A DNA stretch of 64,000 bases from Streptomyces liliifuscus (GTDB lineage Bacteria > Actinomycetota > Actinomycetes > Streptomycetales > Streptomycetaceae). Every line of letters begins with the position of its first letter. The stretch's first letter is position 1. Positions 49,701-56,414 of this stretch are shown one piece after another. A program made the position numbers and the translations under genes. The notes below the pieces were generated by a model, which was not told the DNA's origin, did not search any database, and was given only the letters and a program-made list of their open reading frames with translations. Location of the stretch: positions 5,766,001 through 5,830,000 of the forward strand of contig NZ_CP066831.1 in assembly GCF_016598615.1 (NCBI RefSeq), read 5' to 3'.

Positions 49701-49774
49701 GCTCCGGCCCGTCCGGCCCCGGCCCCGGCCCTGATCGGGACCGACACCAGGACCGGCGAGGCCCTCGGGCATAG
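46757..49774 (+). CDS. Large LuxR-family (LAL) ATP-binding regulator
   Basis: 1005 residues. The N-terminal STAND-like ATPase has RGATGTGRTALL at 33-44 (Arg in place of the usual Walker A Lys) and LLVAVDDVHLADEAS near 120. An acidic/Gly insert (DDDEEDDEKDGDGGGQGGG) is at about 277-307. A TPR-like helical middle follows, and a C-terminal LuxR helix-turn-helix (about 920-985, LTASERRIAELAAQSRTNME). Such regulators sense ligands through the central region and activate transcription. ATG 46757 has GAGGGAGG. It is divergent from the CIS regulator across 228 bases and is likely part of the same regulatory neighbourhood. Confidence 0.9.
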   Translation: MSVALRERREELELVAAEAERARSGAGRLVLLRGATGTGRTALLEAAAEQAEAAGMRVLRARCSPDQTSVPFGAVFQLLAHGPGFDSAAGEEPDPPGTPPHRGRSARLWRLLRSYADDAPLLVAVDDVHLADEASRRWLVEAVRRIDRLPVLMVVTERSQYDIDPPADGLVHTLSPALVRTRTLAPLSAGSAAELVRSALGRPVPAEWVDDCVRAGAGSPLLLRALLDDLGGTAPEDARAALPDNCAALYPGSYAAAVSWWLDSAGPTTTEVARALAALDDDEEDDEKDGDGGGQGGGNGGGNGESGRGGPTDADAELLARTADADPARVPGWLTAMTGLGLLRPGPRPGGRPRYAHPLLRDAVLSSWSGALRQAAHQRAAEAMLRRGDRAEAVAGQLLRSAPVGEAWATGVLLDAAGLAVRDDRSDDAVAFLRRALDEPMPDARRSVVLTELGSLEYATVRSTAGIPRLAEAMRLPGLPRDRVRAAVALGTALARQGEARTAIDVLRGLENEHLTGHPDLVRTVQTASALLSDHDPGTRREVYRWLRETAERSPRLVGTAGQALLVRYESTAGLTSAASAMRRIRALLARPADPLAEGFLLGTAAAVAQWADQLDEAERLVRRGLAGQRTSLLHPMHLALLNVRVDIAAAHGDYAELLADPGASSPVAGRPDPGNAQAHALIALVETDRTEEATALADGFDLQNPHDSWELNRFLYARGVLRSATGDPAGALGDFLECGRHQSARDVVSPVVTPWRTASAECHLALGRPRQALALAEEELRLATVWNTPRVLGRALRALGTATGGRRGLDLTERAVRILRQGADAAPGGTPGATREAASDGGEVAAPGGEPVDTELIPALIAQGRGLTAAGERARAREALREAAERAERLGAVRLRASAEAALREGGARRAATARTGSGSLTASERRIAELAAQSRTNMEIAELLHLARRTVETHLTSAYRKLGIRRRAELGAALMDAGSRSGPSGPGPGPDRDRHQDRRGPRA

Positions 49775-49786
49775 GGCGTACGAGCC

Positions 49787-52700
49787 CTACTTGGTGGTGC
49801 GGTAGGCGCCGTGGACCGTCTGCTTCAGGGTGTTGCCGTCGGCGTCGGTGAGGGTGGCGCGCAGCGAGACCGTGCCGGGCTTGGCGGGGCTGCGCAGCTT
49901 GAGCAGCTTGCCGTTCACGGCGGTGGTGTTCCTCCAGGTCCTGCCGTCGTCGTAGGAGACGGCGAACGCGAGCTTGCGCAGGGTGCCGACCTTGGTGGCC
50001 GCGCCCTGGAGGGCGAAGGGCACGCTGAGGGTCGTACCGGCCTTGGCGGTACTGGCCGTCGACAGGCCGGGCGTGTAGCGGACGACGGTCAGCGGGAGCC
50101 GCTCGGGGCTGTCACCGGGGACATGGGCCGAGGTGAAGGTCCAGGTGGCGGTCGTACGGGTGCCGACCGGGGACTGCGCCGGAGCGCGGGAGGCATCCAC
50201 GTCGAGCTTGTAGGTGCGCTTGCCCGCGGGAAGCGTGTACGACTCGCCGTCCAGCGGGGTGTTCACGGCGAAGATCTTCTTGCCGTCGGCGTGGAGCGAG
50301 CTCCTGGCCTTGGTGTGGGTGGAGACGCCCAGGTTGCCGGCGCCGTCGGAGAACAGGGGCACGGACGCCGTGAACGTGTCGCCGACGCGGACCGCTCCGG
50401 GGCGCTTCTCGCCGGGCGGGAGGGCGCCCTGCGGGAGGGACGGGCCGAAGACGCCGATGTTGAAGCGCTGGGTGTACTCCTTGCCCGCCGCGTACGCCCT
50501 GGGGGCGCTGACCTGCATGCCCTCCCAGGTCGGCTCGCCCTCGGAGTCGGGGGCGCCTTGCTGGCTGACCTGGTAGAACCACCTGATGCCGTTGGGCAGC
50601 ACATAGTCGGTGCCGGTCAGCGGCAGACGGCCCTGGGTGTCGTAGAAGTTGAAGAAGCCGTCGGGCAGGAGCGGCGAGGCGACGATGGACGTGGTCCTGC
50701 CCTGGGCGGGCGACCCGGCCACGACCTTGATCCTGGTCAGCTCGTCGCGCTTCACGGTCTTGGTGAAACCGGACAGGTCGCCCGTACGGTTCCAGGCGAG
50801 CCGGTAGTTGACGGACTTGTGGTTCCAGATGCCGTGGTACATCGCGGTCGCCTCGGCGGCGGGCACCGGGGCACCGAACTGGCCGACGCGGATGCTGCCG
50901 AAGGACCGGGCGTCGTGCACGGTGGTGTAAGGCTCGTTGTTGACGTTGACACGGAGGAAGAACATCGCGCCCGCGGGCTCGGCCGCGCCCTCCGGCACGG
51001 TGATCTTGACGGGTTTCGTCTTCCGGGCGTCCATGACCAGGGTCGTGTCCTTGGTCAGCGCGAACTTCGGGTTCAAGAGCACGGACCGGCCACCGCCGCT
51101 GGTGAAGATCATCCCTTGCAGGGCGTAACGGCCCTTCGGCAGACGGATGGTGACCACGCCGTCCCGTTCGGCGACGGTATCCGTCCAGACGTCGTTGTCC
51201 AGTCCGTAGATGTTCGTCGCGGCGTCGGCCGCGGCCTTGCCCTCGAGGTCGAGGTGCTTGATGGTCAGGTCGTACGACTCGATCTCGCGGACCACGCCGA
51301 GGGAGGTGCGCGCGGTGGTGGCGCCGTCGGCGGTGGCGGCGGTCAGCGAGCCGCCGAAGCTGCCCTCGGCCGTTCCCACGCGGGTGTCGGCGGTCACGGT
51401 GGCGGTCGCCTCACCGCCCGCCGGGACGGTGAGCTGCCGCGGCGAGACGGTGAACAGGCCCTCGGCCGCGGGCTTTCCGTCGTTGCCGTAGGCCTCGGTG
51501 GCCAGGTCGAGGGTGACCGGCCCGGTGCCCGTGTTGCGGTACGTGACGTCCTTGGCGACCGGCCGGTCGTCGGTGTGGGGGTACTCCTGTGTCCCGAAGC
51601 CCAGCGAGGTCGGGCTGCTGGTGAGCTGCTGCGTGATCGCCCTGGTGACGTCCACCCGGCCGGTGCCCTGCGTGTACGCGGAGGTGGCGGCGGTCGGCTT
51701 CGCGGAGGCGGTGAGGGCGGCCTTGATCCGCGGGCCGGTCCAGTCCGGGTGCTGCTGGGCCAGGATCGCGGCGGCGCCCGCCACGTGCGGGGTCGCCATC
51801 GACGTACCGCTCATGGAGACATAGCCGTCGGCGGCGGGGTCGCCCATGGAACCCTCGGCTGCCTTGGCGGCGACGATGTCCACGCCCGGCGCGGTGATGT
51901 CGGGCTTGAGGAAGCCGTCGGCCGTGGGACCGCGGCTGGAGAACTCGGCGATGGCGTCCTCGCGGTCCACCGCGCCGACGGTGAGCGCGGCGGCGGCGCT
52001 GCCGGGCGTGCCGACGGTGCCTTCCTTGGGACCCTCGTTGCCGGCGGCTATGACGAAGAGGGCGCCGGAGTCGGCCGACAGGTCGTTGACGGCCTGTTCC
52101 ACAGGGTCGATGCCGGGGGCGTCGGTGCCGCCCAGGCTCATGTTGACCACCTTGGCGCCCTGCTCGACGGCCCACTGCATACCGGCGATGACACCGGATT
52201 CGTCGCCGGAGCCCTCGTCGTCGAGCACCTTGCCGACAAGGAGCCGGGCACCGGGGGCGACGCCCGCGTACTTGGTGCCCGCGGGGGACGCGGCCCCCGA
52301 GCCCGCGATCGTCGAGGCCACGTGCGTGCCGTGGCCCGCGCGGTCGACGGTGTCCGCGGCGGCGGAGAAGTTCTTCTCCGCGTCGATACGGTCCTTCAGA
52401 TCCGGGTGCGTGGCGTCGACGCCGCTGTCGAGGACGGCGACCTTGACACCCTTGCCGTCGTACCCCGCCGAGTGGGCCGCGGGCGCGCCGGTCTGCGGCA
52501 CGCTCCTGTCCAGGCCCGCCCTCACCTTGCCGTCCAGCCAGATCTTCCTGACCTTCGAGGCGCCGGTGCCACTGGTGAGGGTCTCCCACAGGGCGGAGCC
52601 CTCGGACTTACGGGCCCGTACGGCGTCGCCGTTGATGCTCGGCAGATCCAGGCGGACCGTGGCGCCCGAGCTCCGGAACGTACCGGCCGACACGGACGTG

Positions 52701-53140
52701 CCCTTGTCGTACGTGACGATCAGCGGCACGTCGGAGCGGCGGGCGTCGTCGTAGCGCCCGCCGACCAGCCGCTTCACGTCGAACAGCCGCCGGTCCACCG
52801 TGCCGTTCGCGAGCAGCGGCTCGGCATCGCGCGGCACGACATACGCGCGGCCGGCGGCCTGCTGGATGCGGAAGCCGATCCCCTTGCGGCCCTCGGCGGC
52901 CACCACACCGGTGACCTTGCCCTTGGCGTCCAGGGCCACCTTGTCGCCGGTCACGAGCGTGACTGTCCTGGCGGAGGCGGGGAGGGGGGTATCGGCGAGG
53001 GCGGCCTGGGCGCCGCCGGACGTGCTCACCAGCAGTCCGGCGCCGAGCGCCGCCGCGAGAGCGGCAGCCGACGGGACCGTCACGACCGCTCGTTTCCTGT
53101 GCTTGTGCGACTTCAACTCGGGCCTTTCGACATGGTTCAT
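49787..53140 (-). CDS. Secreted subtilisin-family (S8) serine protease
   Basis: 1117 residues. A signal peptide with a KSHKHRKRA basic head is followed by a hydrophobic core and a cleavage site near residue 46. An inhibitor-like propeptide spans about 50-200. The S8 domain has Asp238 (VAVLDSGVDATHPDL), His270 (HGTHVAST), Asn368 (AAGNEGP) and Ser447 (MSGTSMATPHVAG). A long C-terminal set of beta-sandwich domains (530-1117) should follow the catalytic domain. The start is uncertain: ATG 53140 is used, but TTG 53116 has an AAAGG site 7 bases upstream. It ends 12 bases from the convergent LAL gene. Confidence 0.94.
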   Translation of the reverse strand: MNHVERPELKSHKHRKRAVVTVPSAAALAAALGAGLLVSTSGGAQAALADTPLPASARTVTLVTGDKVALDAKGKVTGVVAAEGRKGIGFRIQQAAGRAYVVPRDAEPLLANGTVDRRLFDVKRLVGGRYDDARRSDVPLIVTYDKGTSVSAGTFRSSGATVRLDLPSINGDAVRARKSEGSALWETLTSGTGASKVRKIWLDGKVRAGLDRSVPQTGAPAAHSAGYDGKGVKVAVLDSGVDATHPDLKDRIDAEKNFSAAADTVDRAGHGTHVASTIAGSGAASPAGTKYAGVAPGARLLVGKVLDDEGSGDESGVIAGMQWAVEQGAKVVNMSLGGTDAPGIDPVEQAVNDLSADSGALFVIAAGNEGPKEGTVGTPGSAAAALTVGAVDREDAIAEFSSRGPTADGFLKPDITAPGVDIVAAKAAEGSMGDPAADGYVSMSGTSMATPHVAGAAAILAQQHPDWTGPRIKAALTASAKPTAATSAYTQGTGRVDVTRAITQQLTSSPTSLGFGTQEYPHTDDRPVAKDVTYRNTGTGPVTLDLATEAYGNDGKPAAEGLFTVSPRQLTVPAGGEATATVTADTRVGTAEGSFGGSLTAATADGATTARTSLGVVREIESYDLTIKHLDLEGKAAADAATNIYGLDNDVWTDTVAERDGVVTIRLPKGRYALQGMIFTSGGGRSVLLNPKFALTKDTTLVMDARKTKPVKITVPEGAAEPAGAMFFLRVNVNNEPYTTVHDARSFGSIRVGQFGAPVPAAEATAMYHGIWNHKSVNYRLAWNRTGDLSGFTKTVKRDELTRIKVVAGSPAQGRTTSIVASPLLPDGFFNFYDTQGRLPLTGTDYVLPNGIRWFYQVSQQGAPDSEGEPTWEGMQVSAPRAYAAGKEYTQRFNIGVFGPSLPQGALPPGEKRPGAVRVGDTFTASVPLFSDGAGNLGVSTHTKARSSLHADGKKIFAVNTPLDGESYTLPAGKRTYKLDVDASRAPAQSPVGTRTTATWTFTSAHVPGDSPERLPLTVVRYTPGLSTASTAKAGTTLSVPFALQGAATKVGTLRKLAFAVSYDDGRTWRNTTAVNGKLLKLRSPAKPGTVSLRATLTDADGNTLKQTVHGAYRTTK

Positions 53141-53215
53141 GGCGATGTGATCGCCGGTTCGGGGCAGCGTCAGGGCGCGGCGGAGCGACACCGTGGCCGC
53201 TCGGCCGCGCACTGG

Positions 53216-53332
53216 GAGAAGAACTGCGAAGAGAATTGCGAGAAGAACCGCGAAGAGAACTGCGAGGGAGATCGGGCCGGACGAGGCGCCCGGCCGGACA
53301 GCGGCGCTCGGTCAGACAGCGGCGCTCGGTCA
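53216..53332. repeat. Short tandem repeats upstream of the protease gene
   Basis: Four 12-bp purine-rich units (GAGAAGAACTGC-like) run from 53216 to 53263. Two exact 18-bp units (GACAGCGGCGCTCGGTCA) run from 53297 to 53332, the second reaching the stop of the ABC permease gene. They occupy most of the gap in front of the protease. Confidence 0.85.
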
Positions 53333-54343
53333 GACGAGGCGCTTACGGCCCCAGAGAATGACGAACGCGGCGATGCCGGCGGTCAGGGCCAGCAGGATCG
53401 AGGCGCCGAGCCACTGCATGGAGGACATCTGGGAGATCGGGATGTACTCGATGTTCCAGCCGACGACCTGTGCCTCCTCCAGGCAGGCGTTGGCGGCCTT
53501 CTCCGTCGGCTCGTTGCAGCTGCCGTAGCCGATGAGGTCGCCGGACGCGGTGAGGTAGGACTGGTCCACGACATGGGTGCCGTCGGGCAACTTCGGGAAG
53601 TTGTCTCCCCCGACACCGTTGGTCGTGACGGTGACGACGTCCCCGAGGGCCATCCGGAAGTGCGACCACACCATCTGCAAGGCGACGGCGAAGCCGAGGG
53701 CGACGACCATGGACAGCAGGGTCCGGCGCAGCAGCATGCCGATCGCGATGCCGCCGACGACGGTGAGCAGGGTGAGCGCCACGGGCACGGGTCCGCTGCT
53801 GTCGAAGGCGAGTCCGTCGGACCAGTCCAGCACGTACGACGACGACTTGACCGGTGACCACCACCAGGTGAACACGGCGGAGGCCGCCGCGGTGCACACC
53901 GCGACCACGAGTGCGGTCACCCCGAGCTTGGTGGCGAGCCAGCGGACGCGGCCGGCGGACTGCGCGTTGACCAGCTTGGCGGTGCCGCTCTCCAGGTCCC
54001 CGGCGAGCAGCGGCGCGCCCAGGAAGACACCGATCAGGACGGGCGCGTAGCCGAGCAGTTGGCCGGCCATTCTGAGCGGCCCCTGGTCGAACTTCTCCTC
54101 CCAGCCGGACTTCAGGCCGTCGATGGAGCCGTATTCGTCGAGGTACATCATCATCTGCTGGCGCCCGTAGACCATCACCGCGACGGTGATCGCGGCGGCG
54201 GCCAGCAGGGTCCAGTACGCGGCCCGGTGCTGACGCCAGACGAGCCAGTTCATACCGCTGAGCCGCAGGCCACGGCCACGGCCGGCCCGGGTGTGGGCGG
54301 ATTCGGCGGGGGCGGGGCTGCCGGTGCTGGTCATCGTGCTCAT
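53330..54343 (-). CDS. ABC transporter permease (ABC-2 type)
   Basis: 337 residues with about six TM helices, starting WLVWRQHRAAYWTLLAAAAI and ending with IAAFVILWGRK. A large extracytoplasmic loop at about 200-280 (VTTNGVGGDNFPKLPDGTHV) precedes the last helix. It pairs with the ABC ATPase translated just upstream (ATGA overlap). The substrate is unknown; GntR-linked systems of this shape often respond to cell-envelope stress or antibiotics (inference). Confidence 0.88.
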   Translation of the reverse strand: MSTMTSTGSPAPAESAHTRAGRGRGLRLSGMNWLVWRQHRAAYWTLLAAAAITVAVMVYGRQQMMMYLDEYGSIDGLKSGWEEKFDQGPLRMAGQLLGYAPVLIGVFLGAPLLAGDLESGTAKLVNAQSAGRVRWLATKLGVTALVVAVCTAAASAVFTWWWSPVKSSSYVLDWSDGLAFDSSGPVPVALTLLTVVGGIAIGMLLRRTLLSMVVALGFAVALQMVWSHFRMALGDVVTVTTNGVGGDNFPKLPDGTHVVDQSYLTASGDLIGYGSCNEPTEKAANACLEEAQVVGWNIEYIPISQMSSMQWLGASILLALTAGIAAFVILWGRKRLV

Positions 54344-55293
54344 GCCGCCACCGCCTGCGGGGCGACGTAGGAGCTGGGACTGATCAGGGGCGGTGCCTCG
54401 GGGGAGCGCAGATAGGCGAGCAGGAGTTCCTCCAGGTTCGGGGTGCTCGCCTGCCAGGGGCCGCCGCTGACCGGCCCGTCGGGGCGGACCAGCGCGGTGA
54501 ACTGCCGTCCGCTGGTGCGGGTTTCGACGACGGTGTGGTACGCCACCTCGGGGGGCGTCCGCCCGTCGGAGTGGACCCCGGTCAACACGGCGTGGGCGGT
54601 GCGGAGTTCGTCGACCTCACCGGCGAGCCGCAGCCCTCCTTCGGCGATGACCAGCAGGTAGTCGCAGGTGTTCTCCAGCTCGGCGATCATGTGGGTGGAC
54701 ATCAGCACGGTGGTGCCGCGCTCGGCGGCCTCGGCCAGCAGGGTGCTCATCAACTCGTGGCGCACCAACGGGTCGAGGTCGGACATCGGCTCGTCGAGGA
54801 GCAGCAGGTCCGGTCGCTTGCCGAAGGCGACGGCGAACGCCACCCGGGTGCGCTGGCCGCCGGAGAGGGTGCCGATCTTCGCCTCGAAGGGCACATTGCC
54901 CGCGCGGACCATGTCCTCGGCGGCCCGCTGGTCCCAGCCGGGGTTCAGCTCACGGCCGAGCCGCAGGGTCTCGGCGACGGTGAAGCGCTTGAACAGCGGC
55001 TTCTCCTGGGCGAGGAACGCCGTACGCCGGCCGGCCTCCGCGGACTGCGGGGCCGCGCCGAACACCCGCAGGGTGCCGGTGGTCGGCTCCAGCAGGTTGG
55101 CGGCGATGGACATCAGCGTGGTCTTGCCGGCGCCGTTGGGGCCCACGAGGCCGCAGATCCGCCCGGCCGGCAGCCGGAAGGAGCAGTCGCGCAGGGCCCA
55201 GCCCCGGCGGTACCTCCTGCCGACCGCGTGGGCCTCCATCGCGGACTCGCCGGTGAGGCCCCCGTATCCCCCGTAACCCGTCCCGTTGCTCAT
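54340..55293 (-). CDS. ABC transporter ATP-binding protein
   Basis: 317 residues: Walker A GPNGAGKT (near residue 50), signature LSGGQRTRV, Walker B LLLLDEPMSDLD, H-loop STHMIAEL. A C-terminal extension (about 230-317) has VHSDGRTPPEVAYHTVVE. ATG 55293 overlaps the GntR stop by four bases (ATGA). It would energise the adjacent permease. Confidence 0.95.
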   Translation of the reverse strand: MSNGTGYGGYGGLTGESAMEAHAVGRRYRRGWALRDCSFRLPAGRICGLVGPNGAGKTTLMSIAANLLEPTTGTLRVFGAAPQSAEAGRRTAFLAQEKPLFKRFTVAETLRLGRELNPGWDQRAAEDMVRAGNVPFEAKIGTLSGGQRTRVAFAVAFGKRPDLLLLDEPMSDLDPLVRHELMSTLLAEAAERGTTVLMSTHMIAELENTCDYLLVIAEGGLRLAGEVDELRTAHAVLTGVHSDGRTPPEVAYHTVVETRTSGRQFTALVRPDGPVSGGPWQASTPNLEELLLAYLRSPEAPPLISPSSYVAPQAVAA

Positions 55294-55706
55294 CGTCCCT
55301 GCCCCCTGCTCCCGGCGGCCGCCCTGGTCTCGGCGTACCGCTCCTCCATCACGGACGTGACCAGCGCGGTCACGTCCTCCTGTTCCAGACCCGCTTCGTG
55401 GGCCCGGTCCATCCACGCCTCCAGTTCGCCCCGCAGTGGTGAATCGGCCCCCGCCTGAGGAAGGGCCAGTGACTGGCGGACGAAGGTGCCCAGACCCGGC
55501 CGCAGTTCCACCAGGCCCTCCCGGTCCAGCTCGCGGTAGGCCTTGAGCGTGGTGTTCGGGTTGACCGCGGAGGTCGCCGCGACCTCCTTGGCCGTCGGCA
55601 ACTGGTCCCCGGGCACGAGTACGCCGAGGCGCAGGGCCTGCTTGGTCTGCTGGACGATCTGCTGATAGGCGGCCACCCCGCTCCGCCTGTCGATCCGGAA
55701 CTCCAA
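55290..55706 (-). CDS. GntR-family (YtrA-type) repressor
   Basis: 138 residues. Winged helix at 10-75 (YQQIVQQTKQALRLGVLVPG, then LPTAKEVAATSAVNPNTTLK, YRELDREGLVELRPG) with only a short C-terminal helix, the YtrA subgroup that usually controls its own ABC operon. The TTG start at 55706 is chosen because it gives the conserved MEFRIDR opening. GGAGG lies directly before it and AAAGGG lies about 12 bases upstream. The operator is expected in the 165-base region to the right. Confidence 0.9.
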   Translation of the reverse strand: MEFRIDRRSGVAAYQQIVQQTKQALRLGVLVPGDQLPTAKEVAATSAVNPNTTLKAYRELDREGLVELRPGLGTFVRQSLALPQAGADSPLRGELEAWMDRAHEAGLEQEDVTALVTSVMEERYAETRAAAGSRGQGR

Positions 55707-55723
55707 CCTCCATCACCACCCTT

Positions 55724-55746
55724 TAGCTAATGAACTAGTGGATTGA
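55724..55746 (-). promoter_or_regulatory. AT-rich island upstream of the GntR gene
   Basis: TAGCTAATGAACTAGTGGATTG stands out in GC-rich DNA, with partial symmetry CTAATGAACTAG. YtrA-type repressors bind GTTCA-containing operators; the complementary strand here reads TAGTTCATTAG. This is a plausible autoregulatory site and promoter -10 region. Confidence 0.4.
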
Positions 55747-55834
55747 TGGTGGCGATGATGGGGCACGGATCGCGTACCTGTCAAAGACCCCAGGTCGCCG
55801 CCACGCCGGGGGCGGGCCCTCCAAGGTGGATGCC

Positions 55835-55865
55835 TTGACCTGAAGCAAAGTTGAGGTTCTACGTT
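55835..55865 (+). promoter_or_regulatory. Candidate promoter for a leaderless SgcJ-like gene
   Basis: TTGACC at 55835-55840 and TACGTT at 55860-55865 (19-base spacer) place the start site near 55872, the A of the ATG. No ribosome site precedes that ATG. Confidence 0.35.
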
Positions 55866-55871
55866 TCCCGC

Positions 55872-56306
55872 ATGGACACCACGAACGCCAGGAAGCCCGC
55901 ACTCTCCGCCCACGACACCGACGAGCGCCTGATCCGCGAACTCGTCGCACGCAGCCAGGAAGCCCAGACCGACCCGGAGGTGCTGCCCGCCCTGCACACC
56001 TCCGACCTCGTGCTCATCAACCTCGCGGGCCGGCGTGTCTTCGGACGGGAGGCCTTCGCGTCGGCCATGACCGCGGCACTCGCCTCCCCGCTCCGGGACG
56101 TCAGGACCACACTGGAGGTCGACGACATCCGCTTCGTACGGCCCGACGTCGCCGTCGTGAGCCTGACCAAGACGGTTCACGACGAACGGCCGGGCACGCA
56201 GGACCCGTCCGACTTCCCCGCGCGCGGCGCGATGACCTACGTCCTGACCCGCGACGAGGACGACGTCTGGCACATCGCCCTGGCCCAGACGACCCCGATC
56301 GCCTGA
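55872..56306 (+). CDS. SgcJ/EcaC-like NTF2-fold protein
   Basis: 144 residues. NTF2-like pattern: LIRELVARSQEAQTDPEVLP, then DLVLINLAGRRVFGREAFAS and WHIALAQTTPI. SgcJ/EcaC relatives occur in oxidoreductase-like operons of unknown chemistry. There is no visible ribosome site at ATG 55872, and the promoter boxes suggest a leaderless mRNA. A terminator follows at 56321. No neighbouring gene points to a pathway. Confidence 0.82.
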   Translation: MDTTNARKPALSAHDTDERLIRELVARSQEAQTDPEVLPALHTSDLVLINLAGRRVFGREAFASAMTAALASPLRDVRTTLEVDDIRFVRPDVAVVSLTKTVHDERPGTQDPSDFPARGAMTYVLTRDEDDVWHIALAQTTPIA

Positions 56307-56320
56307 GCCCGGCACGACAA

Positions 56321-56361
56321 CACCCCATGTCCCGGGGCTGAACCAGGACATGGGGTGCTTC
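56321..56361. terminator. Terminator between convergent genes
   Basis: CACCCCATGTCC pairs exactly with GGACATGGGGTG across a 13-base loop (56333-56345). It ends the SgcJ-like gene and can act on the Fe-S oxidoreductase transcript from the other side. Confidence 0.85.
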
Positions 56362-56414
56362 GTTACGGGGGTGGGGCTCTCAAGCCCCGGCCGGTTCACC
56401 GGCCGGGGCTCCGG

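Noticed and set aside
53216..53263. Repeat region read as a small Cys/Glu-rich protein
   Set aside because: The 12-bp repeats keep a frame open, but there is no start with a ribosome site and no conserved pattern.
49811..53857. Very long plus-strand open frame (about 1350 codons) opposite the protease gene
   Set aside because: It is the antisense shadow of the S8 protease and ABC permease genes, with Gly/Arg/Val-biased composition, no domains and no start site; the minus-strand protease has a complete catalytic triad.
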